In this document: positions 52,253 to 60,539 of the stretch, piece after piece | How positions within the stretch are numbered: position 1 is the first letter of the stretch | How the letters are laid out: the number at the start of each line of letters is the position of its first letter | Origin: Streptomyces typhae | Lineage (GTDB): Bacteria > Actinomycetota > Actinomycetes > Streptomycetales > Streptomycetaceae | Direction: 5' to 3' | Assembly (NCBI RefSeq): GCF_009755605.1 | Contig: NZ_WPNZ01000001.1 | Coordinates: 1-64,000, forward strand | DNA length: 64,000 bases | Notes under the pieces: generated by a model | The model's input: the letters and a program-made list of their open reading frames with translations, nothing else | What the model was told of the DNA's origin: nothing | Database searches by the model: none | Position numbers and translations under genes: made by a program

Positions 52253-53877
52253 ACGACGGCGTCAACGGCGTCGCGCTCGCCGTCTTCATCTTCTTCTTCG
52301 TCGCCGTCACCGTCATGGGCTTCCTCGCGGCCCGCTGGCGCAAGGCGGAGAACGAGCACAGCCTCGACGAGTGGGGCCTCGGCGGCCGGTCGTTCGGTAC
52401 CTGGGTGACCTGGTTCCTGCTCGGCGGCGACCTCTACACCGCGTACACCTTCGTGGCCGTCCCGGCGGCGATCTACGCGGCGGGCGCGGCCGGCTTCTTC
52501 GCCGTGCCGTACACCATCCTCGTCTACCCGCTGATCTTCACCTTCCTGCCCCGGCTTTGGTCCGTCTCGCACAAGCACGGATACGTCACCACCTCGGACT
52601 TCGTCCGTGGGCGCTTCGGCTCCAAGGGGCTCTCCCTCGCGGTCGCCGTCACCGGCATCCTCGCGACCATGCCCTACATCGCGCTCCAACTCGTCGGCAT
52701 CCAGGCCGTCCTGGACGTGATGGGCGTCGGCGGCGGCGAGGACACCAACTGGTTCATCAAGGACCTGCCGCTGCTCATCGCCTTCGGCGTCCTCGCCGCG
52801 TACACGTACTCGTCCGGACTGCGGGCACCCGCCCTGATCGCGTTCGTGAAGGACACCCTGATCTACATCGTGATCGCGGTGGCCATCATCTACATCCCGA
52901 TCAAGCTCGGCGGGTTCGACGAGATCTTCCGCGCGGCCAATGAGAAGTTCTCCGCGACGAACGAGGCCACCGGCAAACCGGTGGGAGCCCTGGTCCCGGG
53001 AGACGCGGGCACCTGGACGTACGCGACCCTGGCGCTCGGCTCCGCGCTCGCCCTCTTCATGTATCCGCACTCGATCACGGCGACGCTCTCCTCGCGCAGC
53101 CGGGACGTGATCCGCCGCAACACCACCATCCTGCCGCTGTACTCGCTGATGCTCGGCCTGCTCGCGCTGCTCGGCTTCATGGCGATCGCCGCCGGGGTCA
53201 AGGTCGAGAACGGGCAGCTGGCCATTCCGCAGCTCTTCGAGGACATGTTCCCGGACTGGTTCACCGGCGTCGCCTTCGCGGCGATCGGCATCGGCGCGCT
53301 CGTGCCCGCCGCCATCATGTCCATCGCGGCAGCGAATCTCTTCACCCGCAACATCTACAAGGACTTCCTGAGGCCGGACGCGACCCCCGCGCAGGAGACC
53401 AAGGTCTCCAAGCTGGTCTCGCTCCTGGTGAAGGTGGGCGCGCTCGCCTTCGTGCTCACCATGGACAAGACGGTCGCGATCAACTTCCAGCTCCTCGGCG
53501 GCATCTGGATCCTCCAGACGATGCCCGCCCTCGTCGGCGGCCTGTTCACGCGCTGGTTCCACCGGTGGGCGCTGCTAGCCGGCTGGGCCGTCGGCATGGT
53601 CTACGGGACCGTCGCCGCGTACGGGGTCGCCTCGCCGACGCAAGCGCACTTCGGCGGCTCGTCCAAGGAGATCCCGGGCATCGGCGAGATCGGCTACATC
53701 GGTCTGACGGCCTTCGTCCTGAACGTGGTCGTGACCGTGGTCCTCACCTTCGCCCTGAAGGCCCTGAAGGCCCCCGAGGGCATCGACGAGACCTCTCCGG
53801 AGGACTACACCGCCGACGCCGGGGACAAGGGCGTGAAGGTCGAACTGCCCACCGTGGGGGCGGGCTCCGGCCACTGA
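52249..53877 (+). CDS. mctP: Monocarboxylate sodium:solute symporter (MctP type)
   Basis: A 542-residue symporter with about 13 membrane segments of the SSS family (DEWGLGGRSFGTWVTWFLLGGDLYTAYTF, then LRAPALIAFVKDTLIY). Relatives import lactate, pyruvate, acetate and some amino acids with sodium or protons. The 3' end overlaps no gene and is followed by a terminator. The pairing with DUF3311 is typical. Together with CstA upstream it points to use of pyruvate-like acids. The gene name is assigned by family similarity to Rhizobium MctP. Confidence 0.9.
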   Translation: MNDGVNGVALAVFIFFFVAVTVMGFLAARWRKAENEHSLDEWGLGGRSFGTWVTWFLLGGDLYTAYTFVAVPAAIYAAGAAGFFAVPYTILVYPLIFTFLPRLWSVSHKHGYVTTSDFVRGRFGSKGLSLAVAVTGILATMPYIALQLVGIQAVLDVMGVGGGEDTNWFIKDLPLLIAFGVLAAYTYSSGLRAPALIAFVKDTLIYIVIAVAIIYIPIKLGGFDEIFRAANEKFSATNEATGKPVGALVPGDAGTWTYATLALGSALALFMYPHSITATLSSRSRDVIRRNTTILPLYSLMLGLLALLGFMAIAAGVKVENGQLAIPQLFEDMFPDWFTGVAFAAIGIGALVPAAIMSIAAANLFTRNIYKDFLRPDATPAQETKVSKLVSLLVKVGALAFVLTMDKTVAINFQLLGGIWILQTMPALVGGLFTRWFHRWALLAGWAVGMVYGTVAAYGVASPTQAHFGGSSKEIPGIGEIGYIGLTAFVLNVVVTVVLTFALKALKAPEGIDETSPEDYTADAGDKGVKVELPTVGAGSGH

Positions 53878-53894
53878 GCCAGTACCCTCTGACA

Positions 53895-53921
53895 CGGGCC
53901 GCCGACTCGTTCGGCGGCCCG
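53895..53921 (+). terminator. mctP terminator
   Basis: CGGGCCGCCGA (53895-53905), loop CTCGT, TCGGCGGCCCG (53911-53921): perfect 11-bp stem followed by TTTGTC. Confidence 0.88.
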
Positions 53922-54021
53922 TTTGTCGTGCTCCTGCGGCCTGTTCTCCGACTCCCGGCGGCCCGTCCGTCGTGTCCCGGCGGCCCGTCCGTCGCGTCCC
54001 GGCGGCCCGTTTGTCGTGTCT
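53912..54021. repeat. 22-bp repeats derived from the terminator's right arm
   Basis: The sequence CGGCGGCCCGTTTGTCGTG, with the right arm of the terminator as its first part, recurs about four more times (near 53956, 53979 and 54000) with a period of about 22. It looks as if the terminator arm was duplicated downstream. Confidence 0.75.
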
Positions 54022-54047
54022 GCCCCGAGGTGGTGGGCAACACACCC

Positions 54048-54059
54048 GACACAAGATGT
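54048..54059. promoter_or_regulatory. NrdR box 1
   Basis: GACACAAGATGT. The identical word is at 54080-54091; starts are 32 bases apart, three helical turns. NrdR boxes come in such spaced pairs ahead of ribonucleotide reductase genes, so this is a repressor site. Confidence 0.8.
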
Positions 54060-54079
54060 GGGCCTGCCTCGCACCACCG

Positions 54080-54091
54080 GACACAAGATGT
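54080..54091. promoter_or_regulatory. NrdR box 2
   Basis: GACACAAGATGT, the second copy, next to a possible -10 (TATGCT, 54091-54096). NrdR binding here would block the promoter that makes the riboswitch RNA. Confidence 0.8.
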
Positions 54092-54225
54092 ATGCTCGTG
54101 CTCGCTGTCGCCGCAGGGGAATCCGGTGCAAGTCCGGAACTGTCCCGCAACGGTGTACTGGTACTCATTTGTGCGCTCGCGCCCTTCCCTGTGCCAGTGA
54201 GTCCGACGACCTGCCGACGGCGTAC
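54092..54225 (+). promoter_or_regulatory. Cobalamin (B12) riboswitch of nrdABS
   Basis: The core GGGGAATCCGGTGCAAGTCC, followed by GAACTGTCCCGCAACGG, and later AGTCCGACGACCTGCC, are the conserved blocks of the cobalamin aptamer. In S. coelicolor B12 binding to this leader turns off the class Ia reductase, so cells use the B12-dependent class II enzyme instead. The region 54226-54361 is the expression platform plus ribosome site. Confidence 0.93.
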
Positions 54226-54247
54226 CCGGATCGTCCGGTCCGGGTAC
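54222..54247 (+). terminator. Riboswitch expression-platform hairpin
   Basis: GTACCCGGA (54222-54230), 8-base loop, TCCGGGTAC (54239-54247): a 9-bp stem right after the aptamer, a candidate for the B12-controlled terminator or ribosome-site mask. Confidence 0.5.
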
Positions 54248-54361
54248 CGAGACGTCCGGGCCCCGTGGAATGGGTTGGTGGACGCGGAGTCGCCCCTGCG
54301 CGGGCGCACGCGTGCCCTGCCGCTCCCCGAAGGCCCAGAGCCGAGCGAGGGAGAGCACCAC

Positions 54362-56818
54362 GTGACCATCGCGCCCGCCGAGCCAGCGTCAGCGCAGGCC
54401 GAGCAGAAGCCTGCCGACCAGGAGCAGGCCGAGACCGGCCCAGGGGCCCCGGCCGGACAGACCGCGCCCGGCGGCGAAGGGCCCGGCGCCGTCCTGCTGC
54501 GCACCCTGACCGACCTCACCGCCGACCTCCCCGACGCCGACCCCGGCCGGGTCGCCGCGGCCGCCCTCCGGGGGCGCTCGGCCAAGGCCGACGAGACGGA
54601 GCTGCGGGAGCTGGCCACCGAGGCCGCGGCCGGGCTCATCTCCGAGGACCCCGCCTACTCCCGGCTCGCCGCCAGGCTCCTGAGCATCGGCATCCGTGAG
54701 GAAGCCGCTTCCCAGGGCGTCACGTCGTTCTCCGAGTCCGTCGCCGTCGGCCACCGCGAGGGCCTGATCGCGGACCGCACCGCCGAGTTCACCCGCCGGC
54801 ACACGGACCGCCTGGACGCGCTCGTGGACGCGGCCCTCACCGACGGCGCCGACCGCCGCTTCGGCTACTTCGGCCTGCGCACCCTGCACAGCCGCTACCT
54901 CCTGCGGCACCCGATCACCCGCAAGGTCATCGAGACCCCGCAGCACTTCATGCTGCGCGTCGCCGCGGGCCTCGCCGAGAACGACGGCGAGCGGGCCCTG
55001 GACGAGGTCGCCGCGCTGTACGGCCTGATGAGCCGCCTGGACTATCTGCCCTCCTCCCCCACGCTCTTCAACTCCGGCACCCGGCACCCGCAGATGTCGA
55101 GCTGCTACCTGCTCGACTCGCCGCTCGACGAGCTGGACTCCATCTACGACCGGTACCACCAGGTCGCGCGGCTCTCCAAGCACGCGGGCGGCATCGGGCT
55201 CTCGTACTCCCGCATCCGCTCGCGCGGCTCCCTGATCCGCGGCACCAACGGGCACTCCAACGGCATCGTGCCGTTCCTGAAGACCCTCGACGCCTCCGTC
55301 GCCGCCGTGAACCAGGGCGGGCGCCGCAAGGGTGCCGCCGCCGTCTACCTGGAGACCTGGCACTCCGACATCGAGGAGTTCCTGGAGCTGCGGGACAACA
55401 CCGGTGAGGACGCCCGGCGCACCCACAACCTGAACCTGGCGCACTGGATCCCGGACGAGTTCATGCGCCGCGTCGCCGCCGACCAGCAGTGGTCGCTGTT
55501 CTCCCCCGCCGACGTGCCCGAGCTGGTCGACCTGTGGGGCGAGGAGTTCGACGCCGCCTACCGCAAGGCCGAGGCGGCGGGCCTCGCGCAGCGGACCATC
55601 CCCGCCCGCGACCTGTACGGCCGGATGATGCGCACCCTCGCGCAGACCGGCAACGGCTGGATGACCTTCAAGGACACCGCCAACCGCACCGCCAACCAGA
55701 CCGCCGAGCCCGGCCACACCGTCCACTCCTCCAACCTCTGCACGGAGATCCTGGAGGTCACGGACGATGGCGAGACGGCCGTGTGCAACCTGGGCTCGGT
55801 GAACCTCGGCGCGTTCGTGGACACCGCGGCGGGCGACATCGACTGGGAGCGGCTCGACGCCACCGTGCACACCGCGGTGACCTTCCTCGACCGCGTCGTC
55901 GACATCAACTTCTACCCGACCGAGCAGGCCGAGCGGTCCAACAGCAAGTGGCGGCCCGTCGGCCTCGGCGCGATGGGCCTCCAGGACGTCTTCTTCCAGC
56001 TGAAGCTGCCCTTCGACTCGCCCGAGGCACGTGCCCTGTCCACGCGGATCGCCGAGCGCGTGATGCTCGCCGCGTACGAGGCGTCCGCCGACCTCGCCGA
56101 GCGCAACGGTCCCCTGCCCGCCTGGGAGAAGACCCGCACCGCACGCGGTGTCCTGCACCCCGACCACTACGGCGTCCAGCTCACCTGGCCCGAGCGGTGG
56201 GAGGCGCTGCGGACCCGCGTCGCCGCCACGGGCATGCGCAACTCGCTGCTCCTCGCCATCGCGCCGACCGCCACCATCGCGTCCATCGCGGGCGTGTACG
56301 AGTGCATCGAGCCGCAGGTCTCCAACCTGTTCAAGCGCGAGACGCTGTCCGGTGAGTTCCTCCAGGTCAACACCTACCTGGTGGAGGAGCTGAAGCGGCT
56401 CGGCGTGTGGGACGCGCAGACCCGGGAGGCGCTGCGCGAGTCCAACGGCTCGGTGCAGGGCTTCACGTGGGTGCCCGAGGACGTCCGGACGCTGTACCGC
56501 ACGGCGTGGGAGATCCCGCAGCGCGGACTCATCGACATGGCCGCCGACCGCACGCCGTTCCTGGACCAGGCGCAGTCCCTGAACCTGTTCCTGGAGACGC
56601 CGACCATCGGCAAGCTCTCCTCGATGTACGCCTACGCGTGGCAGCGCGGCCTGAAGACCACGTACTACCTGCGCTCGCGTCCGGCGACGCGCATCGCCCG
56701 CGCCGCGGGCGGCTCCGCCGCCACGGCCGCCCCCGTCCCCGTCCCCCAGCAGGTGAGCGACCCCGAGGCGATCGCCTGCTCCCTGGAAAACCCCGAGTCC
56801 TGCGAGGCCTGCCAGTAA
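54362..56818 (+). CDS. nrdA: Class Ia ribonucleotide reductase, large subunit
   Basis: An 818-residue R1 protein. Active-site Cys residues are Cys248 (in MSSCYLLDS), Cys460 with Glu462 (SSNLCTEI) and Cys475 (VCNLGSVNL). The C-terminal tail ENPESCEACQ carries the redox-shuttle Cys pair. The first ~55 residues are Ala/Pro/Glu-rich and are followed by an ATP-cone-like part, which fits class Ia allosteric control. It reduces ribonucleotides to dNTPs with NrdB. GTG 54362 has GGGAGAG upstream; the ORF extends further up inside the riboswitch but that part is not expected to be translated. Confidence 0.95.
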   Translation: MTIAPAEPASAQAEQKPADQEQAETGPGAPAGQTAPGGEGPGAVLLRTLTDLTADLPDADPGRVAAAALRGRSAKADETELRELATEAAAGLISEDPAYSRLAARLLSIGIREEAASQGVTSFSESVAVGHREGLIADRTAEFTRRHTDRLDALVDAALTDGADRRFGYFGLRTLHSRYLLRHPITRKVIETPQHFMLRVAAGLAENDGERALDEVAALYGLMSRLDYLPSSPTLFNSGTRHPQMSSCYLLDSPLDELDSIYDRYHQVARLSKHAGGIGLSYSRIRSRGSLIRGTNGHSNGIVPFLKTLDASVAAVNQGGRRKGAAAVYLETWHSDIEEFLELRDNTGEDARRTHNLNLAHWIPDEFMRRVAADQQWSLFSPADVPELVDLWGEEFDAAYRKAEAAGLAQRTIPARDLYGRMMRTLAQTGNGWMTFKDTANRTANQTAEPGHTVHSSNLCTEILEVTDDGETAVCNLGSVNLGAFVDTAAGDIDWERLDATVHTAVTFLDRVVDINFYPTEQAERSNSKWRPVGLGAMGLQDVFFQLKLPFDSPEARALSTRIAERVMLAAYEASADLAERNGPLPAWEKTRTARGVLHPDHYGVQLTWPERWEALRTRVAATGMRNSLLLAIAPTATIASIAGVYECIEPQVSNLFKRETLSGEFLQVNTYLVEELKRLGVWDAQTREALRESNGSVQGFTWVPEDVRTLYRTAWEIPQRGLIDMAADRTPFLDQAQSLNLFLETPTIGKLSSMYAYAWQRGLKTTYYLRSRPATRIARAAGGSAATAAPVPVPQQVSDPEAIACSLENPESCEACQ

Positions 56819-57858
56819 TGTCCCAGTCCGAACTGCACACCACTTCGACCAGTGGTGAGAAGAACCTGCTCGACCCCGGCTTCGAGCTGACGCTGCGCCC
56901 GATGCGCTACCCGGACTTCTACGAGCGCTACCGCGACGCGATCAAGAACACCTGGACCGTCGAGGAGGTCGACCTCCACTCGGACGTGGCCGACCTGTCC
57001 AAGATGACGCCCGAGGAGCAGCACCTGATCGGCCGCCTGGTCGCGTTCTTCGCGACCGGCGACTCGATCGTGGCCAACAACCTCGTGCTCACCCTCTACA
57101 AGCACATCAACTCCCCGGAGGCGCGGCTCTACCTGAGCCGGCAGCTGTTCGAGGAGGCCGTGCACGTCCAGTTCTATCTGACGCTGCTCGACACCTATCT
57201 GCCGGACCCGGAGGACCGCAACGCGGCCTTCGCCGCGGTGGAGAACATCCCCTCCATCCGGGAGAAGGCCGAGTTCTGCTTCCGCTGGATGGACTCGGTG
57301 GAGAAGCTGGACCGCCTGGAGTCCCAGGCCGACCGGCGCCGGTTCCTGCTGAACCTGATCTGCTTCGCGGCGTGCATCGAGGGGCTGTTCTTCTACGGTG
57401 CCTTCGCCTACGTCTACTGGTTCCGCAGCCGCGGTTTGCTGCACGGCCTGGCCACCGGCACCAACTGGGTGTTCCGTGACGAGACGATGCACATGAGCTT
57501 CGCCTTCGACGTCGTGGACACCGTGCGCAAGGAGGAGCCGGAACTGTTCGACGACGCGCTCAAGCAGCAGGTCACCGACATGCTGAAGGAGGCGGTCGAC
57601 GCCGAGCTGCAGTTCGCGCGCGACCTGTGCGGTGACGGCCTGCCCGGCATGAACACCGACTCGATGCGCGAGTACCTGCAGTGCGTGGCCGACCAGCGCC
57701 TCCAGCGGCTCGGCTTCGCGCCGGTGTACGGCTCGGAGAACCCGTTCTCGTTCATGGAGCTTCAGGGCGTGCAGGAGCTGACCAACTTCTTCGAGCGCCG
57801 CCCGTCGGCGTACCAGGTCGCCGTGGAGGGCTCGGTCTCCTTCGACGACGAGTTCTGA
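56818..57858 (+). CDS. nrdB: Class Ia ribonucleotide reductase, small (radical) subunit
   Basis: A 346-residue R2 protein with the di-iron/tyrosyl-radical fold. Helices with iron-ligand Glu/His/Asp residues include LVAFFATGDSIVANN, RQLFEEAVHVQFYLTLLDTY, and FRDETMHMSFAF. The ATG overlaps the nrdA stop by one base (TAATG), so translation is coupled. It generates the radical that starts catalysis in NrdA. The last 97 bases overlap an antisense ORF (57762-58022). Confidence 0.95.
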   Translation: MSQSELHTTSTSGEKNLLDPGFELTLRPMRYPDFYERYRDAIKNTWTVEEVDLHSDVADLSKMTPEEQHLIGRLVAFFATGDSIVANNLVLTLYKHINSPEARLYLSRQLFEEAVHVQFYLTLLDTYLPDPEDRNAAFAAVENIPSIREKAEFCFRWMDSVEKLDRLESQADRRRFLLNLICFAACIEGLFFYGAFAYVYWFRSRGLLHGLATGTNWVFRDETMHMSFAFDVVDTVRKEEPELFDDALKQQVTDMLKEAVDAELQFARDLCGDGLPGMNTDSMREYLQCVADQRLQRLGFAPVYGSENPFSFMELQGVQELTNFFERRPSAYQVAVEGSVSFDDEF

Positions 57859-58022
57859 GGCTGCCGCTCGGACGGGCCCAGGGAGGCGGGGCACCCTTGC
57901 TCCGCTTCCCGCAGCTGGCGGTCGATCCGCCGGTCGTGCGCGTGGCCGATGAGCGAGGGCAGCGCCATCAGCAGGAAGACTCCGAGGACGGCCGCCGTGT
58001 TCAGTGCGTCATGTGCGTTCAT
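57762..58022 (-). CDS. Small membrane protein ORF, antisense to the nrdB 3' end
   Basis: An 86-residue ORF: MNAHDALNTAAVLGVFLLMA begins with one hydrophobic helix (about 10-27), then HAHDRRIDRQLREAEQG. It fills the 257-base gap between nrdB and nrdS on the opposite strand and its last ~32 codons are antisense to nrdB. Similar small 'MNAHDALNTAAVL' proteins seem familiar from other Streptomyces at the same site, which supports it being real; I cannot check this here. Confidence 0.5.
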   Translation of the reverse strand: MNAHDALNTAAVLGVFLLMALPSLIGHAHDRRIDRQLREAEQGCPASLGPSERQPQNSSSKETEPSTATWYADGRRSKKLVSSCTP

Positions 58023-58115
58023 GACGTCCACTCTCGCGGCGGCCGTCCTCCGTCGTGAGTGGCAGAGCTGCCGCACACCCTCGATTTCCTGCCAACGGCA
58101 CGGCACACTGGGGCC

Positions 58116-59087
58116 ATGCTCACCAACGTGGCCGCCGTCGCCCTGGACGGGGTGCACCCTTTCGAACTCGGCGTCGTGTGCGAGGTGTTCGGCCTCGACC
58201 GCAGCGACGAGGGACTTCCGGTGTACGACTTCGCACTCGTCTCCGGCGAGGGCCCCACGCTCAGCACCCACGCGGGCTTCACGATCTCCACGCCGTACGG
58301 CCTGGACCGGCTCGAAGAGGCCGACCTCATCACCGTCCCGGCCGGTGACTCCTATGTGACCCGGGATTTCCCGCCCGAGCTGCTCGACGCCCTGCGCCGC
58401 GCCACCGAGCGCGGCACCCGGGTCCTGAGCGTCTGCACCGGCGCCTTCGCGCTCGCCGCCGCCGGGCTCCTGGACGGGCGGCGCTGCGCGGTGCACTGGC
58501 GGCACGCCGGGGAGCTGACGCGCCGCTATCCGCGCGCCGTCGTCGAACCGGACGTCCTGTACGTCGACGAGGACCCCGTCATCACCTCCGCGGGCACCGC
58601 CGCGGGCATCGACGCCTGTCTGCACCTGGTGCGCAGGGAGAACGGCGCGGAGGTCGCCAACGCCATCGCCCGCCGGATGATCGTGCCCCCGCACCGCGAC
58701 GGCGGCCAGGCGCAGTACATCGAGCGGCCGCTGCCCCGCACCCGGTGCGACACCGTCGGCGAGGTCCTCGCCTGGATGGAGCGCCATCTCGACCAGGAGG
58801 TGACCGTGGACCAGCTCGCCACCCGCGCGCACATGTCCCCGCGCACCTTCGCGCGCCGCTTCCAGCAGGAGACCGGCACCACGCCCTACCGCTGGCTGCT
58901 GCGCCAGCGCCTGCTGCGCGCCCAGGAACTCCTGGAGGCGACCGACGAGACCGTCGACACGATCGCCCACCGCTCGGGCTTCGGAAACGCCCCGGCCATG
59001 CGCCACCAGTTCGTACGGGCTCTGGGGACGACCCCGAACAGCTACCGCCGCACGTTCCGCGGCCCGGAAGCCGACTCCGCCGCCTGA
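58116..59087 (+). CDS. nrdS: AraC/GlxA-type regulator (NrdS)
   Basis: A 323-residue regulator. The N-terminal DJ-1/PfpI-like domain (MLTNVAAVALDGVHPFELGV, then TRVLSVCTGAFALAAAGLLDG) lacks catalytic evidence, and the C-terminal AraC helix-turn-helix pair is VDQLATRAHMSPRTFARRFQQ and VDTIAHRSGFGNAPAMRHQF. It follows nrdA-nrdB, as in S. coelicolor, where it is cotranscribed as nrdS. It may be leaderless from a CACACT -10 six bases before the ATG. Its targets are unknown. Confidence 0.9.
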   Translation: MLTNVAAVALDGVHPFELGVVCEVFGLDRSDEGLPVYDFALVSGEGPTLSTHAGFTISTPYGLDRLEEADLITVPAGDSYVTRDFPPELLDALRRATERGTRVLSVCTGAFALAAAGLLDGRRCAVHWRHAGELTRRYPRAVVEPDVLYVDEDPVITSAGTAAGIDACLHLVRRENGAEVANAIARRMIVPPHRDGGQAQYIERPLPRTRCDTVGEVLAWMERHLDQEVTVDQLATRAHMSPRTFARRFQQETGTTPYRWLLRQRLLRAQELLEATDETVDTIAHRSGFGNAPAMRHQFVRALGTTPNSYRRTFRGPEADSAA

Positions 59088-59159
59088 GCCGGGGCAGAAC
59101 CGGCGCCCGGAGCGGGACGCCACCCGCAGCGGGGCGGCGCCCGGCTCCGTCGCGGTGCC

Positions 59160-60539
59160 TCAGCGGCGCTCGGCCTGGAGGACCAGCTTCTTCGGGTGCA
59201 GGGTGATGCCCACCTTCGTGTCCGTGTCGGTCCGCGCGACCCGCTTCAGCCGCCACTTCGGCGCGACAGTGGCCAGGATGAGGGTGAGCTCCGCCAGGCT
59301 GAAGTGATCGCCGGGGCACTTCCGATTGCCGACGCTGAACGGCATCATCGCGAACTCCGGTACGTCCGCCGCGCGTTCCGGATTCCAGCGGTCCGGGTCG
59401 AACTCCAGGTGCCGCTCGAAGGAACGCGGATCGCGCTGCATCGCGTACACGCTGTAGACGATGTCCGCGTCGGCCGGAATGCGGTAGCCGCCCAGGTCGG
59501 TCTCGGCCACCGAGCGGCGTGTGAAAATCCACGCGGCCGGTCGTATACGCATCGCCTCCGTGACGACATTGCGCGTGTGCCGCAGTTCCTTGAGATCGGC
59601 GAAGGCGACCGGACGCCCCCGCGTCACGGAATTTACCTCTTCAACCAACCGCTTTTCCTGCTCGGGGTGTTCGGTGAGCAGATGGAACGCCCACGCCAAG
59701 GTGGACGCGACATTCTCCGCGCCCGCCACGACGAGCGAGACCACGTGGTCGTGGATCTCCTGGTCCGTCAGCGGCTGCCCGGATTCGTCGTGCGCCGCGA
59801 GCAATACGGCGAGCAGGTCCGCTTCCTCGCCGCTCCCGCGCTCGCGGCGTTCGGCGACGATCTCGTCGACGAGTGCGTGCAGATCGGCGAGCGCCCTGGC
59901 GAAGCGCCGGTTGGCGGGGGTCGGCACCCGGTGCAGCGGTCCGACGGAGAGCACCATGCGGCGGTACAGACCTTCGAAGACGGTGTGCAGCGAATCGCTG
60001 ATCCGGTCCGCCTTCTCACCGATCGACTCGACCTCCAGGAGCGAGCGGGACACGATGCGCACGGCGGTGCGGAACATCTCCGCGCTGACGTCCACCGTGC
60101 TGCCGTCCTCCCAGCGCGCGGCCGTCGCCTGCGCCTCCTGAGCCATCACGCGGGCGTAGTCGGCGATGCGCTCGGGCCGGAACGCGGGCTGCATCATCCG
60201 GCGCTGGCGGCGGTGCAGCGGGCCGTTGCTGGTCGCGACGCCCTTGCCGAGCAGGACCTCCAGGGTGTCCCACAGCGGCCCGCCCACGATGTACTCGGGG
60301 CTCTTGAGCAGTTCGCCGACGAGCTCGGGGGCGCACACCGCGTAGGCGGTCCTGGGTCCGAGCCGGATGCGGACGAGATCCCCGTGGTCGCGCAGGGCCC
60401 CCAGGAAGCCGAGCGGGTCGCGCACGAGGTTCCAGGCGTGGCCGAGAAGCGGCACCCCGCCAGGGACCACGGGCGGGGTGCGGAGCCTCTTCGCAGCGGC
60501 TTGCGGGGACAGCGCGGACGCGGCTGATTCGACGGTCAT
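59160..60539 (-). CDS. cyp170A1: Cytochrome P450, CYP170A1-like (epi-isozizaene hydroxylase)
   Basis: A 459-residue P450. The heme-binding loop is FSVGNRKCPGDH, with Cys408; the ExxR is in TEAMRIRP. The I-helix reads AGAENVAST, where the usual Thr of the acid-alcohol pair is Asn. The gene overlaps the stop of epi-isozizaene synthase by four bases (ATGA), so it is the second gene of the albaflavenone operon, and oxidises epi-isozizaene in two steps to albaflavenone. CYP170A1 of S. coelicolor also makes farnesene at a second site; that activity is not shown here. Confidence 0.92.
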   Translation of the reverse strand: MTVESAASALSPQAAAKRLRTPPVVPGGVPLLGHAWNLVRDPLGFLGALRDHGDLVRIRLGPRTAYAVCAPELVGELLKSPEYIVGGPLWDTLEVLLGKGVATSNGPLHRRQRRMMQPAFRPERIADYARVMAQEAQATAARWEDGSTVDVSAEMFRTAVRIVSRSLLEVESIGEKADRISDSLHTVFEGLYRRMVLSVGPLHRVPTPANRRFARALADLHALVDEIVAERRERGSGEEADLLAVLLAAHDESGQPLTDQEIHDHVVSLVVAGAENVASTLAWAFHLLTEHPEQEKRLVEEVNSVTRGRPVAFADLKELRHTRNVVTEAMRIRPAAWIFTRRSVAETDLGGYRIPADADIVYSVYAMQRDPRSFERHLEFDPDRWNPERAADVPEFAMMPFSVGNRKCPGDHFSLAELTLILATVAPKWRLKRVARTDTDTKVGITLHPKKLVLQAERR

